This document shows positions 27,938 through 36,722 of a stretch of 64,000 nt of DNA, piece after piece. The first letter of the stretch is position 1, and each line of letters begins with the position of its first letter. A model generated the notes under the pieces. The model made no database searches and was not told where the DNA came from. It was given only the letters and a program-made list of their open reading frames with translations. This DNA comes from Gemmatimonadota bacterium (lineage in GTDB: Bacteria > Gemmatimonadota > Gemmatimonadetes > Gemmatimonadales > GWC2-71-9), in contig QHUK01000012.1 of assembly GCA_003222085.1 (NCBI GenBank), positions 40,688 to 104,687 on the forward strand, read 5' to 3'. Both the position numbers and the translations under genes were made by a program.

Positions 27938-28995
27938 AGCACCCGTCTCCCCGCCGCCCGCCCCGACCTCACGCACGCCGACACCCCCGCACCATCGAAG
28001 CCGGCTCCCGCGATCGCGAGGGGCGCGAGTCGGGCGAGCCGCTCCCGGACCGCCGCCACCCGCTCGGCGTGCCCGCGAGGATAGCGCGGCAGCCCCCGCG
28101 GCCAGTGGAAGGCGCGGCTCCAGACAGGCGTCCTCTCGATACCCAGGATGGCGGCGAGCTCGGCGTGCGCGATCGCGCCGAGATCGCCGTCCACGGGTCC
28201 GAGGAACGCGCGCAGCAGGGCATAACCGTCCGGCGCCCGGTTCGGGTACTTCCGCCACGCGTACGTGCAAGCACGCACGGCGCTGCCCGAATCCGGCGCC
28301 GCAACGAAGCCCGCCCCCTCGAGCGTTTGCGGCACCTGGTCGGCCCGATAGGCGAGCGACACGGTGACGCTCGGAGCGTAGACGACCGTGTCGAGCGAGC
28401 GCGCCGCCGACACGCCCAGGCCGGCGAGCAGGCGTGCCGCCACCCAGGCCGGCACCGCGAGGATGACTCCCTCCGCATCGAGCGACGAGCCGCCGGTGAA
28501 CGAGAGGCGCCAGCCACGCGCCGAGGGCGCGACCGCCGTGACGCCCTGTGTCGTGCGGAGTCGGGGCCCGAGGCACGTGACGAGCGCTTCCACCACGTCG
28601 GCCATCCCCGTGGTGAAAGTCGTGAACCCGCCATGTAGGGGCGCAGCATGCTGCGCCCCTACGTCCCAGCGTCCCTGGATGCCGAGCACCTCCGCCGCCC
28701 GGCCCACCGCCAGCGGCTCGAGCCGCCGTCCCGTCCACACGGTCGCTCCGCGCGCGACCTGGTCCACCAGCCGCTCCCCGATGCCGACCTCGCGCGCCAG
28801 CTCCTGAATGTCCGGCTCGGCGGCGAGGAAGCCGTCGGGCCCGCCTTCCACGATGAACCCGTCACGCCGCTCGGTGACGATCATCCCGCCGGGTTGCCGT
28901 CCCGCGTCGAGCACGACCACGTCGGCCCCCGCATGATTCAGCTCCCAGCCGGCGGACAGGCCCGCCAGCCCGGCACCCACGACAGCCACCGTCAT
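27919..28995 (-). CDS. hemG: Protoporphyrinogen/coproporphyrinogen oxidase, internally shortened
   Basis: The 358-aa flavoprotein begins with a FAD dinucleotide fold (VAVVGAGLAGLSAGWEL) followed by QPGGMIVTERRDGFIVEGGPDGFLA, typical of HemY/CgoX. It resumes family-like sequence at TTFTTGMADVVEALV and ends near GAGFDGAGVSACVRSGRAAG. Family members are usually about 440-470 aa; about 100 residues between RRLEPLAVGRAAEVLG and the TTFTTGM segment, part of the substrate and membrane-binding domain, are absent. In their place lies an in-frame palindromic repeat encoding VGAQHAAPLHG. It overlaps hemH by four bases. Whether the enzyme is active is doubtful. The last codons come from a 7-nt array. Confidence 0.82.
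   Translation of the reverse strand: MTVAVVGAGLAGLSAGWELNHAGADVVVLDAGRQPGGMIVTERRDGFIVEGGPDGFLAAEPDIQELAREVGIGERLVDQVARGATVWTGRRLEPLAVGRAAEVLGIQGRWDVGAQHAAPLHGGFTTFTTGMADVVEALVTCLGPRLRTTQGVTAVAPSARGWRLSFTGGSSLDAEGVILAVPAWVAARLLAGLGVSAARSLDTVVYAPSVTVSLAYRADQVPQTLEGAGFVAAPDSGSAVRACTYAWRKYPNRAPDGYALLRAFLGPVDGDLGAIAHAELAAILGIERTPVWSRAFHWPRGLPRYPRGHAERVAAVRERLARLAPLAIAGAGFDGAGVSACVRSGRAAGRRVLERVSG
28635..28662. repeat. 28-bp palindrome inside hemG (copy 2)
   Basis: The perfect palindrome (GTAGGGGCGCAGCA then its mirror) is translated in frame as GAQHAAPLH within the oxidase gene. It is identical to the intergenic copy at 58527-58554 and differs by one central base from the copy at 7752-7779. It marks the junction where the family's central domain is missing. 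Confidence 0.85.
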
Positions 28996-29906
28996 GTCCA
29001 GCCACGCCCCGTCGCCGTGTTGCGCGCGATCTCCGCGAGCGCGCCCACGAGCAGCGGATCGTCGTTCAAGGACGTCGTGCGCTCGAGCCGGACGCCGAGC
29101 CGCCCGGCGAGCTTGCGATACACCACGTCGACGTCGAACAGCACCTCGACGTGGTCACACACGAACCCGATAGGCACGATCAGGAACGCCCGATGCCCCT
29201 GGCCCGCGAGCTCGGTCATGACCGCACCCGCCTCGGGTCCGAGCCAGGGTTCGGGCGTGGCCCCGGCGCTCTGAAAGGCGAGCCGCCAGCTCGCGAGCCC
29301 GACTCGCTTGGCGACCGCCGCGGCGCTCGCCCGCAGGTCGTCGGGGTAGGGATCGCCGGTCGCGAGGATCCGCTCGGGCAGGCTATGGGCCGTGAACAGG
29401 ACCTGGACCGATCCGGGCGTCGGGAACCGCTCCAGCGCCCGAGCGACCCGTCCGGCCACGGCGTCGAGGAACTTGGGGTGGTCACCCCAGCTCCGCACCA
29501 GCGCCGGCTCGAGCCTGCCGGCGGCGGCCTCGACTAGCTGCTTCTCGTAGGCCCCGACGGACATCGCCGAGTAGTGCGGCGCGAGCACGAGCCCCACCAG
29601 GCGCCGGTGGCCGTGCGCGACGATGTCCTCGACCACATCGCGGATGTAGGGATGCCAGTGACGCATGCCGACGTAGACCGCGAACCGCTCGTCCAGCGCC
29701 CGGCGCACGCCCGCCGCCTGCGCCTCGGTGAGCTCCCGAATCGGCGAGCGGCCGCCGATCCGCGCGTAGCGCTGCCTGATCTCCTCCACGAACTCGGGCG
29801 CGGTGGGCCGGCCGCCCCGCACGTCCCGGAGGTACGGCTCGACCTCGTCGAGGTTTTCCGGGCCGCCGTACGCCATCAGCAGCACGGCGATGCGCTCAGC
29901 CGCCAT
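28992..29906 (-). CDS. hemH: Ferrochelatase (coproporphyrin ferrochelatase type)
   Basis: This 304-aa enzyme carries AVLLMAYGGPENLDEVEPYL at the N-terminus, the metal-site His in MRHWHPY, FTAHSLPERI, QSAGATPEPWLGP and PIGFVCDHVEVLFDVD with the catalytic Glu. It inserts iron into the porphyrin. With HemQ in the same operon the substrate is most likely coproporphyrin III (CpfC activity). It overlaps hemE by 11 bases and hemG by 4. Confidence 0.95.
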   Translation of the reverse strand: MAAERIAVLLMAYGGPENLDEVEPYLRDVRGGRPTAPEFVEEIRQRYARIGGRSPIRELTEAQAAGVRRALDERFAVYVGMRHWHPYIRDVVEDIVAHGHRRLVGLVLAPHYSAMSVGAYEKQLVEAAAGRLEPALVRSWGDHPKFLDAVAGRVARALERFPTPGSVQVLFTAHSLPERILATGDPYPDDLRASAAAVAKRVGLASWRLAFQSAGATPEPWLGPEAGAVMTELAGQGHRAFLIVPIGFVCDHVEVLFDVDVVYRKLAGRLGVRLERTTSLNDDPLLVGALAEIARNTATGRGWT

Positions 29907-30936
29907 GCACCCACTCCACGACCGCCTGCAGGGCCTCGACGGGCGTCTCGGGGAGAACGCCGTGCCCCAGGTTGAAGATGTGCCCGGGCCTCCCGGCGGC
30001 GCGGGCGAGCACGTCCCGCACCTGACGCTCGAGCTCCGGCCGCGGCGCCAGCAGCGCGACGGGATCGAGGTTGCCCTGAATGGCGCGGGAAGGAGACATC
30101 CCGATCCGCTCCCACGCGACGTCGATCGGGACGCGCCAGTCGACGCCTATCACGTCGCCGCCCGCCCGCGCGAAATCCACGAGCAGCGTGGCCGTGTCCG
30201 TCCCGAAGTGGATCACCGGCACGCCGCTCGCGCCCGCGAGCTCGAGTGCGCGCTGGCTGTGCGGAAACACGTATGTGGCGTAGTCGGCCGGCGACAGGCA
30301 GCCGACCCAGCTGTCGAACAGCTGCAGCGCCCCGGCGCCGGCGCGGGCCTGGGCCGCGAGGTAGCCGCCCACGAGCTCGGCGAACCGCTGCATCAGCTCG
30401 TGCCAGGCGCGCGGCTCGCTGTACATGAAGCGCTTGGTCAGCGTGAAGGTGCGTGTCGCGCCGCCCTCGATCGCATAGCTCGCCAGCGTGAACGGCGCTC
30501 CCGCGAACCCGATGAGCGGCACGTGCGGAGGTAGCGCCTCGGCCGCGGCCCGCGCCGCCTCCATCACGTACGCGAGGTCGGTCGCGGGATCCACCGGTGG
30601 CAGCTCGAGCACCTGGCCCGCCTCCCGGATCGGTCGCGTGATCTGCGGCCCTTCCCCCGCCGCGAAGGAGAGCCCCAGTCCCAGCGGCTCGAACGGCAGC
30701 AGGATGTCGGCGAACAGGATGGCGGCGTCGACGCCCAGGCGCTCGACCGGCTGCAGCGTGACCTGCGCGGCCAACTCGGGCTTGTGGCACAGCTCGAGCA
30801 GCGAGTACCGCTGCCGCAGCGCGCGGTACTCCGGCAGGTAGCGACCGGCCTGGCGCATGAACCACACCGGCGTGACGTCGGTGGGCTCGGAGCGACAGGC
30901 CTTCAGGAAACGGCTGTCGTCAGGAGTGCGGGGCAA
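29896..30936 (-). CDS. hemE: Uroporphyrinogen decarboxylase
   Basis: The 346-aa TIM-barrel enzyme has the signature PVWFMRQAGRYLPEYRALR, the catalytic Asp in DAAILFADILLPFEPLG, and GFAGAPFTLASYAIEGG. It converts uroporphyrinogen III to coproporphyrinogen III in the cytoplasm. The start overlaps the end of the HemQ-Rieske gene by 17 bases and the stop overlaps hemH, so the four haem genes form one translationally coupled unit. Confidence 0.97.
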   Translation of the reverse strand: MPRTPDDSRFLKACRSEPTDVTPVWFMRQAGRYLPEYRALRQRYSLLELCHKPELAAQVTLQPVERLGVDAAILFADILLPFEPLGLGLSFAAGEGPQITRPIREAGQVLELPPVDPATDLAYVMEAARAAAEALPPHVPLIGFAGAPFTLASYAIEGGATRTFTLTKRFMYSEPRAWHELMQRFAELVGGYLAAQARAGAGALQLFDSWVGCLSPADYATYVFPHSQRALELAGASGVPVIHFGTDTATLLVDFARAGGDVIGVDWRVPIDVAWERIGMSPSRAIQGNLDPVALLAPRPELERQVRDVLARAAGRPGHIFNLGHGVLPETPVEALQAVVEWVHGG

Positions 30937-32023
30937 CCGTCGGCTCGCGCGCCTCGGCTGGAGCGGGGGCGGGTGGGGGGGCGATCAGGACCGTATCCCC
31001 CTCGAGCTTCACTCGGTAGGCAACGATCGGGAGCGACGGGGGACCCCCCAAGACCTGGCCCGTCTCGAGCGAGAACACGCCCTCGTGCCAGGGGCAGGTG
31101 ACGGTGCAGCGCACGGGATCGACGGTCCCCTCCGAGAGACTCGCGCGTGCGTGGGTACAGCGGTTCGCGATGGCGTACACTGTCCCCCGCACATTGAAGA
31201 GCGCCACCGCGTCGCCGCCCACATACACCCGGCGGCTCGTCCCGTCCGGCAGATCGGCGAGCGCCGCCACGGGTGTGTAGCCATCGGCCCGCGTGGGCCG
31301 GCGGGAGGCCGCCTGCGCGGCTCCCGCGCCCCCCAACGTGTCGAGCATGTCCCAGAGCGACATCTGCACGCACGTGAAGGTGGGCGTGTCCCGCAGCGTA
31401 TACGAGGATGCCTGGCTCTCCCGCAGCTCCATCACCAGGTCGAGGAAGTCGGCCGGATTGTCGCCCTCGAACGCCACGATGAACTCCTGGTCGTCGAGCC
31501 CGTAGGAATACGTGGTGTTCAGGCGGATGGACGGGTACTTCCTCCCGACCCGCACGTGCTCGTCCATCATGGTCTGGCGCTCGGGCTTCGGGAGCATGTA
31601 CCACGCCCTCGTCTTGACGAACGGGTACACGAAGAGGTAGCGCGCCTCACTCGGCCGGATGACGAGGCGCGACGGCTGGCTCGGGTCCTCCGGGAACTCG
31701 TAGATCGAGCGCCGGGTCATCGCGACGTAGCTGTAGGGGCTCGCGAGATACGCGCCCAGATCGGTGCGATTGAGCGCGGTCTGCAGGGCCACCAGCGCGT
31801 CGAGGTTCTCGGCCACCTGCCAGAGAAGGAAGTCGCAGTCACCCCGGATCCCGACCAGGCCGTAGGGGCGGAGCAGCAGCCGGCCGGCGAAGCTCTCGAT
31901 GATCTGACCGAACTCGATCTTCGAGCTTGCCTGGCGCTCGCCGGACAGCCGCCGCCACGCGCTGTCGAGCTTGTAGAAAGCGAAGCGGACGACTTGACGT
32001 TTCTCGGCGGGCTTGGAACTCAT
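30920..32023 (-). CDS. hemQ: Coproheme decarboxylase (HemQ/ChdC) fused to a Rieske [2Fe-2S] domain
   Basis: Residues 1-235 form a chlorite-dismutase-family domain: VRFAFYKLD, LLRPYGLVGIRGDCDFLLW, FVYPFVKTRAWYMLP with the radical-forming Tyr of YPFVKTR, and MMDEHVRVGRKYPSI with the haem-ligand His. HemQ decarboxylates coproheme to haem b. Residues 255-350 are a Rieske ferredoxin with the cluster ligands in CTHARAS and CPWHEGVFS. HemQ proteins are normally about 250 aa, so the 367-aa length reflects a true fusion with no stop or frame change between. It is the first haem gene of the operon. Confidence 0.93.
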   Translation of the reverse strand: MSSKPAEKRQVVRFAFYKLDSAWRRLSGERQASSKIEFGQIIESFAGRLLLRPYGLVGIRGDCDFLLWQVAENLDALVALQTALNRTDLGAYLASPYSYVAMTRRSIYEFPEDPSQPSRLVIRPSEARYLFVYPFVKTRAWYMLPKPERQTMMDEHVRVGRKYPSIRLNTTYSYGLDDQEFIVAFEGDNPADFLDLVMELRESQASSYTLRDTPTFTCVQMSLWDMLDTLGGAGAAQAASRRPTRADGYTPVAALADLPDGTSRRVYVGGDAVALFNVRGTVYAIANRCTHARASLSEGTVDPVRCTVTCPWHEGVFSLETGQVLGGPPSLPIVAYRVKLEGDTVLIAPPPAPAPAEAREPTVAPHS

Positions 32024-32033
32024 GCGAGGAATC

Positions 32034-32117
32034 TAACGCGGAACGCGGAAGTGGGAACGCGGAACGTCAGGCCGGCCCCTCTGTTCCGCGTTCCGCGTTC
32101 CGAGTTCCGCGCTGCTC
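32034..32117. repeat. 7-nt tandem arrays (AACGCGG type) in inverted orientation
   Basis: AACGCGG-like units (32036-32066) face CCGCGTT-like units (32085-32117). The right arm is translated as the C-terminus of the small membrane gene (RGTRNAERGTEGPA), and its stop sits between the arms. It lies between that gene and hemQ. Confidence 0.75.
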
Positions 32118-32264
32118 CCTGAGGATCTTCTTCACCACCAGGACGCCGATCGTCCCGAAGATGATCACCGGCGTAAGCGCCAGCAGCACGGCGGCCCAAA
32201 AGTAGACCAGCTCCAGTGCGGGGTCGTCCCCGTGCAGCAGCACCAGCACGGCGGGAAGGATCAT
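32067..32264 (-). CDS. Small membrane protein of the oxidase cluster (65 aa)
   Basis: One strong membrane helix (VYFWAAVLLALTPVIIFGTIG) follows a short N-terminus with a hydrophobic MILPAVLVLL. Its start overlaps the preceding small gene by four bases (ATGA). The last 14 residues are encoded by the 7-nt repeat array, so the native C-terminus has probably been replaced or extended. Position suggests an accessory subunit of the cytochrome oxidase. Confidence 0.6.
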   Translation of the reverse strand: MILPAVLVLLHGDDPALELVYFWAAVLLALTPVIIFGTIGVLVVKKILREQRGTRNAERGTEGPA

Positions 32265-32449
32265 CGGCCGAGGAACCGGTTCAAGTGTCGCAGGTAATAC
32301 GCGAGCGCCACGGCGGCGACCGCGAACGCGAGACCCGTCATCAGCATCAGTGCCTCACCCGACTGCCGGTAGCTCCAGCCCGCCCACACCGCGAACCCCG
32401 CGCAGAAGGCGATCGCGGTCGCGATCAGCAGGCGGTGAAAGGGGATCAC
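32261..32449 (-). CDS. Small membrane protein of the oxidase cluster (62 aa)
   Basis: The GTG start at 32449 overlaps the ctaB stop by four bases. Two hydrophobic helices (LLIATAIAFCAGFAVWAGW and LMLMTGLAFAVAAVALAYYL) are followed by a basic tail RHLNRFLGR. It is likely an oxidase accessory or assembly peptide. No named family is recognised. Confidence 0.6.
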   Translation of the reverse strand: MIPFHRLLIATAIAFCAGFAVWAGWSYRQSGEALMLMTGLAFAVAAVALAYYLRHLNRFLGR

Positions 32450-33294
32450 ACGACCTTGTCCAGCACCATGAGCGTGAGCAGCGCCGGGAGGTAGACGATC
32501 GAGACCAGGAACACGCGCCATGCGCGCGCCGTGGTGGCGGCCCGGGTCATCGTACCCGACACGCCCGCGTACGCGAGGCCGAGCGCGAGCGCACCGAAGA
32601 AATACAGTGCACCCGTCACGCCCAGGAGGGTCGGCAAGAGGCTCACCGGCACGAGCGCCATGGCGTAGAGCAGGGCCATGCGACCGGTGTGACGCCCGTC
32701 GGGGTCCGAGACCGACAGCATCGCGAGGCCGCCTCGTCGGTAGTCCTCCCGATAGATCCACGCGAGGGCCAGGAAATGGGGCAGCTGCCACAGGAACAGG
32801 ATCCAAAACAGCGCTGCGACGGCCGGTCCGATCGCGCCCCCGGCCGCGGTCCATCCCCCCACGATGGGAAGTGCGCCCGGCACCGCCCCGATCAGCGTGT
32901 TGAGGCTCGTCTTCCGCTTGAGCGGGGTGTAGAGCAGCACGTAGCTCGCGAGGGTCAGCGCGGCGAGCCCGGCGGTGAGCAGGTTCACTTCGAGCGCCAG
33001 GTACAGGACGCCGGCGACCGAGATGACGCCGGCGAACAGCGCCGCGGCGCGCGGGGTGAGGCGCCCCGAGGGCAGCGGCCGCCGCTCGGTGCGCCGCATG
33101 CGCGCGTCGACGTCGCGCTCGCGCACCTGGTTGAAGGCGTTGGTCCCCGCCGCCACCAGCGCCACCCCGATCAGCGTCCGCACCAGCAGCCCGACGTCCA
33201 CCCCGTCGCGCGAGCCGAGATAAAATCCCGCCGCGGCGGTGAGCAGCACCAGCTGCGTAATGCGCGGCTTCGTGAGCTCGAGGTACGCTACCAG
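32446..33294 (-). CDS. ctaB: Haem O synthase (protoheme IX farnesyltransferase)
   Basis: The 282-aa UbiA-family enzyme has LELTKPRITQL at the N-terminus, the prenyl-diphosphate motif NAFNQVRERDVDARMRRT, and the second motif YREDYRRGGLAMLSVSDPDG. It farnesylates haem b to haem O for the oxidase. No ATG, GTG or TTG gives a full N-terminus: a CTG at 33294 does, with GGAG five bases upstream. It overlaps the subunit IV stop by seven bases. The longer open frame runs through other genes and is ignored. Confidence 0.93.
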   Translation of the reverse strand: MVAYLELTKPRITQLVLLTAAAGFYLGSRDGVDVGLLVRTLIGVALVAAGTNAFNQVRERDVDARMRRTERRPLPSGRLTPRAAALFAGVISVAGVLYLALEVNLLTAGLAALTLASYVLLYTPLKRKTSLNTLIGAVPGALPIVGGWTAAGGAIGPAVAALFWILFLWQLPHFLALAWIYREDYRRGGLAMLSVSDPDGRHTGRMALLYAMALVPVSLLPTLLGVTGALYFFGALALGLAYAGVSGTMTRAATTARAWRVFLVSIVYLPALLTLMVLDKVV

Positions 33295-33563
33295 ATGTGC
33301 TCCGACATCCCCGCCAGGATGAAGATCACGGCGAGCGGCAGCGGAATGATCGCCATGATCCGCAGGTTCCAGCGCTCGAATTTCAGATGCATGAAGAACA
33401 GCCCGACCAGCGCCGCCTTCCACACCGCCAGGAACAGGAGCAACAAAAGCTTCAGGTTGCGCGAGATCGGCAGCTCGAAGGCGAGCGCCAGCTCGGCGGC
33501 CGTGAGGACCGCGAGATACACCCAGATGAGGATGTAGTTGGGACGCTTGTGTGCGGTCTCCAT
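33288..33563 (-). CDS. ctaF: Cytochrome c oxidase subunit IV family protein
   Basis: The 91-aa protein has three hydrophobic helices (LIWVYLAVLTAAELALAF, LLLLLFLAVWKAALVGLFFM, IMAIIPLPLAVIFILAGM) with the FMHLKFE motif of the prokaryotic subunit IV family. It lies between ctaE and ctaB, the usual order. It helps assemble or stabilise the oxidase in the membrane. Confidence 0.88.
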   Translation of the reverse strand: METAHKRPNYILIWVYLAVLTAAELALAFELPISRNLKLLLLLFLAVWKAALVGLFFMHLKFERWNLRIMAIIPLPLAVIFILAGMSEHIW

Positions 33564-33569
33564 AGCCCC

Positions 33570-34247
<678 letters not shown>

Positions 34248-34268
34248 CGGTCGTCCCCTCTCCCTCGG

Positions 34269-36035
34269 TCAGTGGCCGGCGACCGGCGCGCGGGCCGGCT
34301 CACGGTCGGTGGGCAGCTTGATGTACTGGGGCAGGTAGTCCTCGGCCGCCTGCGGCGAGCTGAACTCGTAGGGACCCCGGTACACCGTCGGCACCGTCTC
34401 CCAATTGCCGTGCGGCGCGGGGCTCGGCAGCGACCACTCGAGTCCGTTGTCGTGCCACGGGTTCTGGGACGCCTTCTTTCCCTTGAAGAGGCTCCACCAG
34501 AAGTTCACGAAGAAGATCAACTGGGTCGCGAACAGGAGGAACGCGCTGATCGAGATGAACACCCTCATCGGCTGGTAGGGCTGCAAGAAGGTGTACTGGT
34601 TCGGGTCGTACAGCCGTCGCATCTCCCCGGCCATTCCCGTGATGTGCATCGGGAAGAAGGTGCAATTATAGAAGATGAATGTGAGCCAGAAGTGCACCTT
34701 GCCCCACGGCTCGCTCATCATCCGGCCAAACATTTTCGGATACCAATAGACGATCGCGCCGAACAGGGCGAACAGGCTGCCGCCGAACAGCACGTAGTGC
34801 AGGTGGGCCACGATGAAATAGGTGTCGTGGATTTGCATGTCCACCGGCGTCGCGGCCATGAAGATCCCCGACAACCCGCCGATCGCGAACATCGCGACGA
34901 ACGCCACGGCGTGCAGCATCGGCACGTGGAAGCGGATGTTGCCCCGCCACATCGTTCCCATCCAATTGAATACCTTCACCGCCGAGGGGACGGCGATCAC
35001 GAGCGTGGACACCATAAAGGACGACCCGAGCGTGGGGTTCATCCCGCTCACGAACATGTGGTGGCCCCACACGATCCAGCCGAGGAACGCGATCGCCACG
35101 ATCGCGAATACCATCGAGTGATAGCCGAAGATCGGCTTACGGCTGCCGTTGGAGATGATATCGGACACCATCCCCATCGCCGGCAGGATCAGGATGTAGA
35201 CCTCGGGGTGTCCGAAGAACCAGAACAGGTGCTGCCACAGGAGCGCCTGCCCGCCGGCCGCCGGATCGAAGAAGTGCGTGCCGATGATCTGATCGAACAG
35301 CAGCATGATCGCCGCGCCCGACAGCACCGGCAGGGCCAGGAGGCCCAGAATGGCCGTGATGAACAGCGACCACACCGACAGGGGCAGGCGGAACCACGTC
35401 ATCCCCGGGGCGCGGTTATTGATGATCGTGGTGATGTAGTTCAAGGAGCCCAAGATGGAGGACAGTCCGACCAGGATGATCGATACCGACCAGAGCTCCT
35501 GCCCGAACGACGCCCCCGAGTAGTCGTGCCGCGCCGACAGCGGCGCGTACATGGTCCACCCCGCGCGCGCCGCGCCGTCCGGGACGAACAGACTCGAGAG
35601 CATCACGAGCCCGGCCGCGAAGAACGACCAGAACGACCACATGTTGATGCGCGGGAACGCCATGTCGTGCGTCCCGATCTTGAGCGGGATCAGGAAGTTC
35701 GCGAACACACCCACCAGCAGCGGCATGATGGCGAAGAACACCATGAACGTGCCGTGCATGGTGACCAGCTGGATGTAGTACTCGGGGAGGATCACGCCCC
35801 CCGGCGCCATGGTCTCGGGGAGGATCCCGCCACCCGGCATCGGCTTGCCCGGGAAGCCGAGCTGCCAGCGCATCTGCATCGCCAGGAGCCCGCCGACCAG
35901 CAGGAAGAACAAGCTGACGAACAGGAACTGGATCCCGATGATCTTATGGTCGGTGGAGAAGATGTACTTCCGGATGAAGCTCCGGTCGTCGTGATGGGCG
36001 GGTGTCCGGTGCGCCGTCGCGGCAACGGTCGTCAT
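34269..36035 (-). CDS. ctaD: Cytochrome c oxidase subunit I (haem-copper oxidase)
   Basis: This 588-aa core subunit has 12 helices and all haem/copper ligands: the low-spin haem His in TMHGTFMVFF, Cu_B/Tyr loop FGHPEVYILIL, the WGHHMFVSG pair and HDTYFIVAHLHYVLFGG. The HPEVY Tyr cross-link marks an A-type oxidase. The ATG at 36035 (MTTVAATAHR) overlaps the subunit II stop by four bases. It reduces O2 and pumps protons using electrons from subunit II. Confidence 0.97.
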   Translation of the reverse strand: MTTVAATAHRTPAHHDDRSFIRKYIFSTDHKIIGIQFLFVSLFFLLVGGLLAMQMRWQLGFPGKPMPGGGILPETMAPGGVILPEYYIQLVTMHGTFMVFFAIMPLLVGVFANFLIPLKIGTHDMAFPRINMWSFWSFFAAGLVMLSSLFVPDGAARAGWTMYAPLSARHDYSGASFGQELWSVSIILVGLSSILGSLNYITTIINNRAPGMTWFRLPLSVWSLFITAILGLLALPVLSGAAIMLLFDQIIGTHFFDPAAGGQALLWQHLFWFFGHPEVYILILPAMGMVSDIISNGSRKPIFGYHSMVFAIVAIAFLGWIVWGHHMFVSGMNPTLGSSFMVSTLVIAVPSAVKVFNWMGTMWRGNIRFHVPMLHAVAFVAMFAIGGLSGIFMAATPVDMQIHDTYFIVAHLHYVLFGGSLFALFGAIVYWYPKMFGRMMSEPWGKVHFWLTFIFYNCTFFPMHITGMAGEMRRLYDPNQYTFLQPYQPMRVFISISAFLLFATQLIFFVNFWWSLFKGKKASQNPWHDNGLEWSLPSPAPHGNWETVPTVYRGPYEFSSPQAAEDYLPQYIKLPTDREPARAPVAGH

Positions 36036-36703
36036 GGCGAAGCCTCCTGAGCAGCCTGCTTCATCCAGGCGTCGTAGTCCTCCTGCGTGTGCACGGTCAC
36101 CTGGGCGCGCATGCGGTAGTGCCCCAACCCGCACAGCTGGGAGCAGCCGAGCTCGTACGTCCCGGGAACGGTCGCTTGGAACCAGGCCTTGATGTCCATG
36201 CCCGGGACCACGTCCTGCCTCACGCGGAACTGCGGCACGTAAAACGAATGGATCACGTCTTCGGACGAGAGCTGCACCACGATCGGCCGGCCCACGGGCA
36301 GGTGGAGCTGGTTGCGCACCGTGAAGTCGTCCCCGGTGCCGAGCTTGCCGTCAGCTCCGGGATAGGTGATCTGCCACTCGAACTGCTTGGCGTGGATCCC
36401 GATCGGGTAGGCGTTAGGCGGAATGCTGTTGCGCCCTTTCATCTGGACCCAGTAATGGTTGCTGATGAGACCAAGCGCCACCATGGTGACCGCGGGGATC
36501 GTCGTCCAGATCACTTCCGCGCGCGTATTCCCGTGGGTGTAGAAGGCCTTCCGGCCCGGGCGCGCCCGGTACTTCACAATGAACCAGATCAACCCGACCT
36601 CGACGAGCACGAATGCAATGCCGGTGATGATCAGGATCGCCAGGAACAGGCCGTCAATCGGTCCGGTGAATGTCGAAGCCTTGAGCGGCAGCCACCAATG
36701 CAT
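36032..36703 (-). CDS. ctaC: Cytochrome c oxidase subunit II with Cu_A site
   Basis: The 223-aa protein has two N-terminal membrane helices and a periplasmic cupredoxin domain. Cu_A ligands are visible: His in DVIHSFYVP and the loop CSQLCGLGHYRM. The usual Glu of CSELCG is Gln here. There is no fused cytochrome c domain, so electrons probably arrive from a separate carrier such as the cytochromes or cupredoxin encoded upstream. Confidence 0.95.
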   Translation of the reverse strand: MHWWLPLKASTFTGPIDGLFLAILIITGIAFVLVEVGLIWFIVKYRARPGRKAFYTHGNTRAEVIWTTIPAVTMVALGLISNHYWVQMKGRNSIPPNAYPIGIHAKQFEWQITYPGADGKLGTGDDFTVRNQLHLPVGRPIVVQLSSEDVIHSFYVPQFRVRQDVVPGMDIKAWFQATVPGTYELGCSQLCGLGHYRMRAQVTVHTQEDYDAWMKQAAQEASP

Positions 36704-36722
36704 CGGGCTCTCCTCGGTTAGT

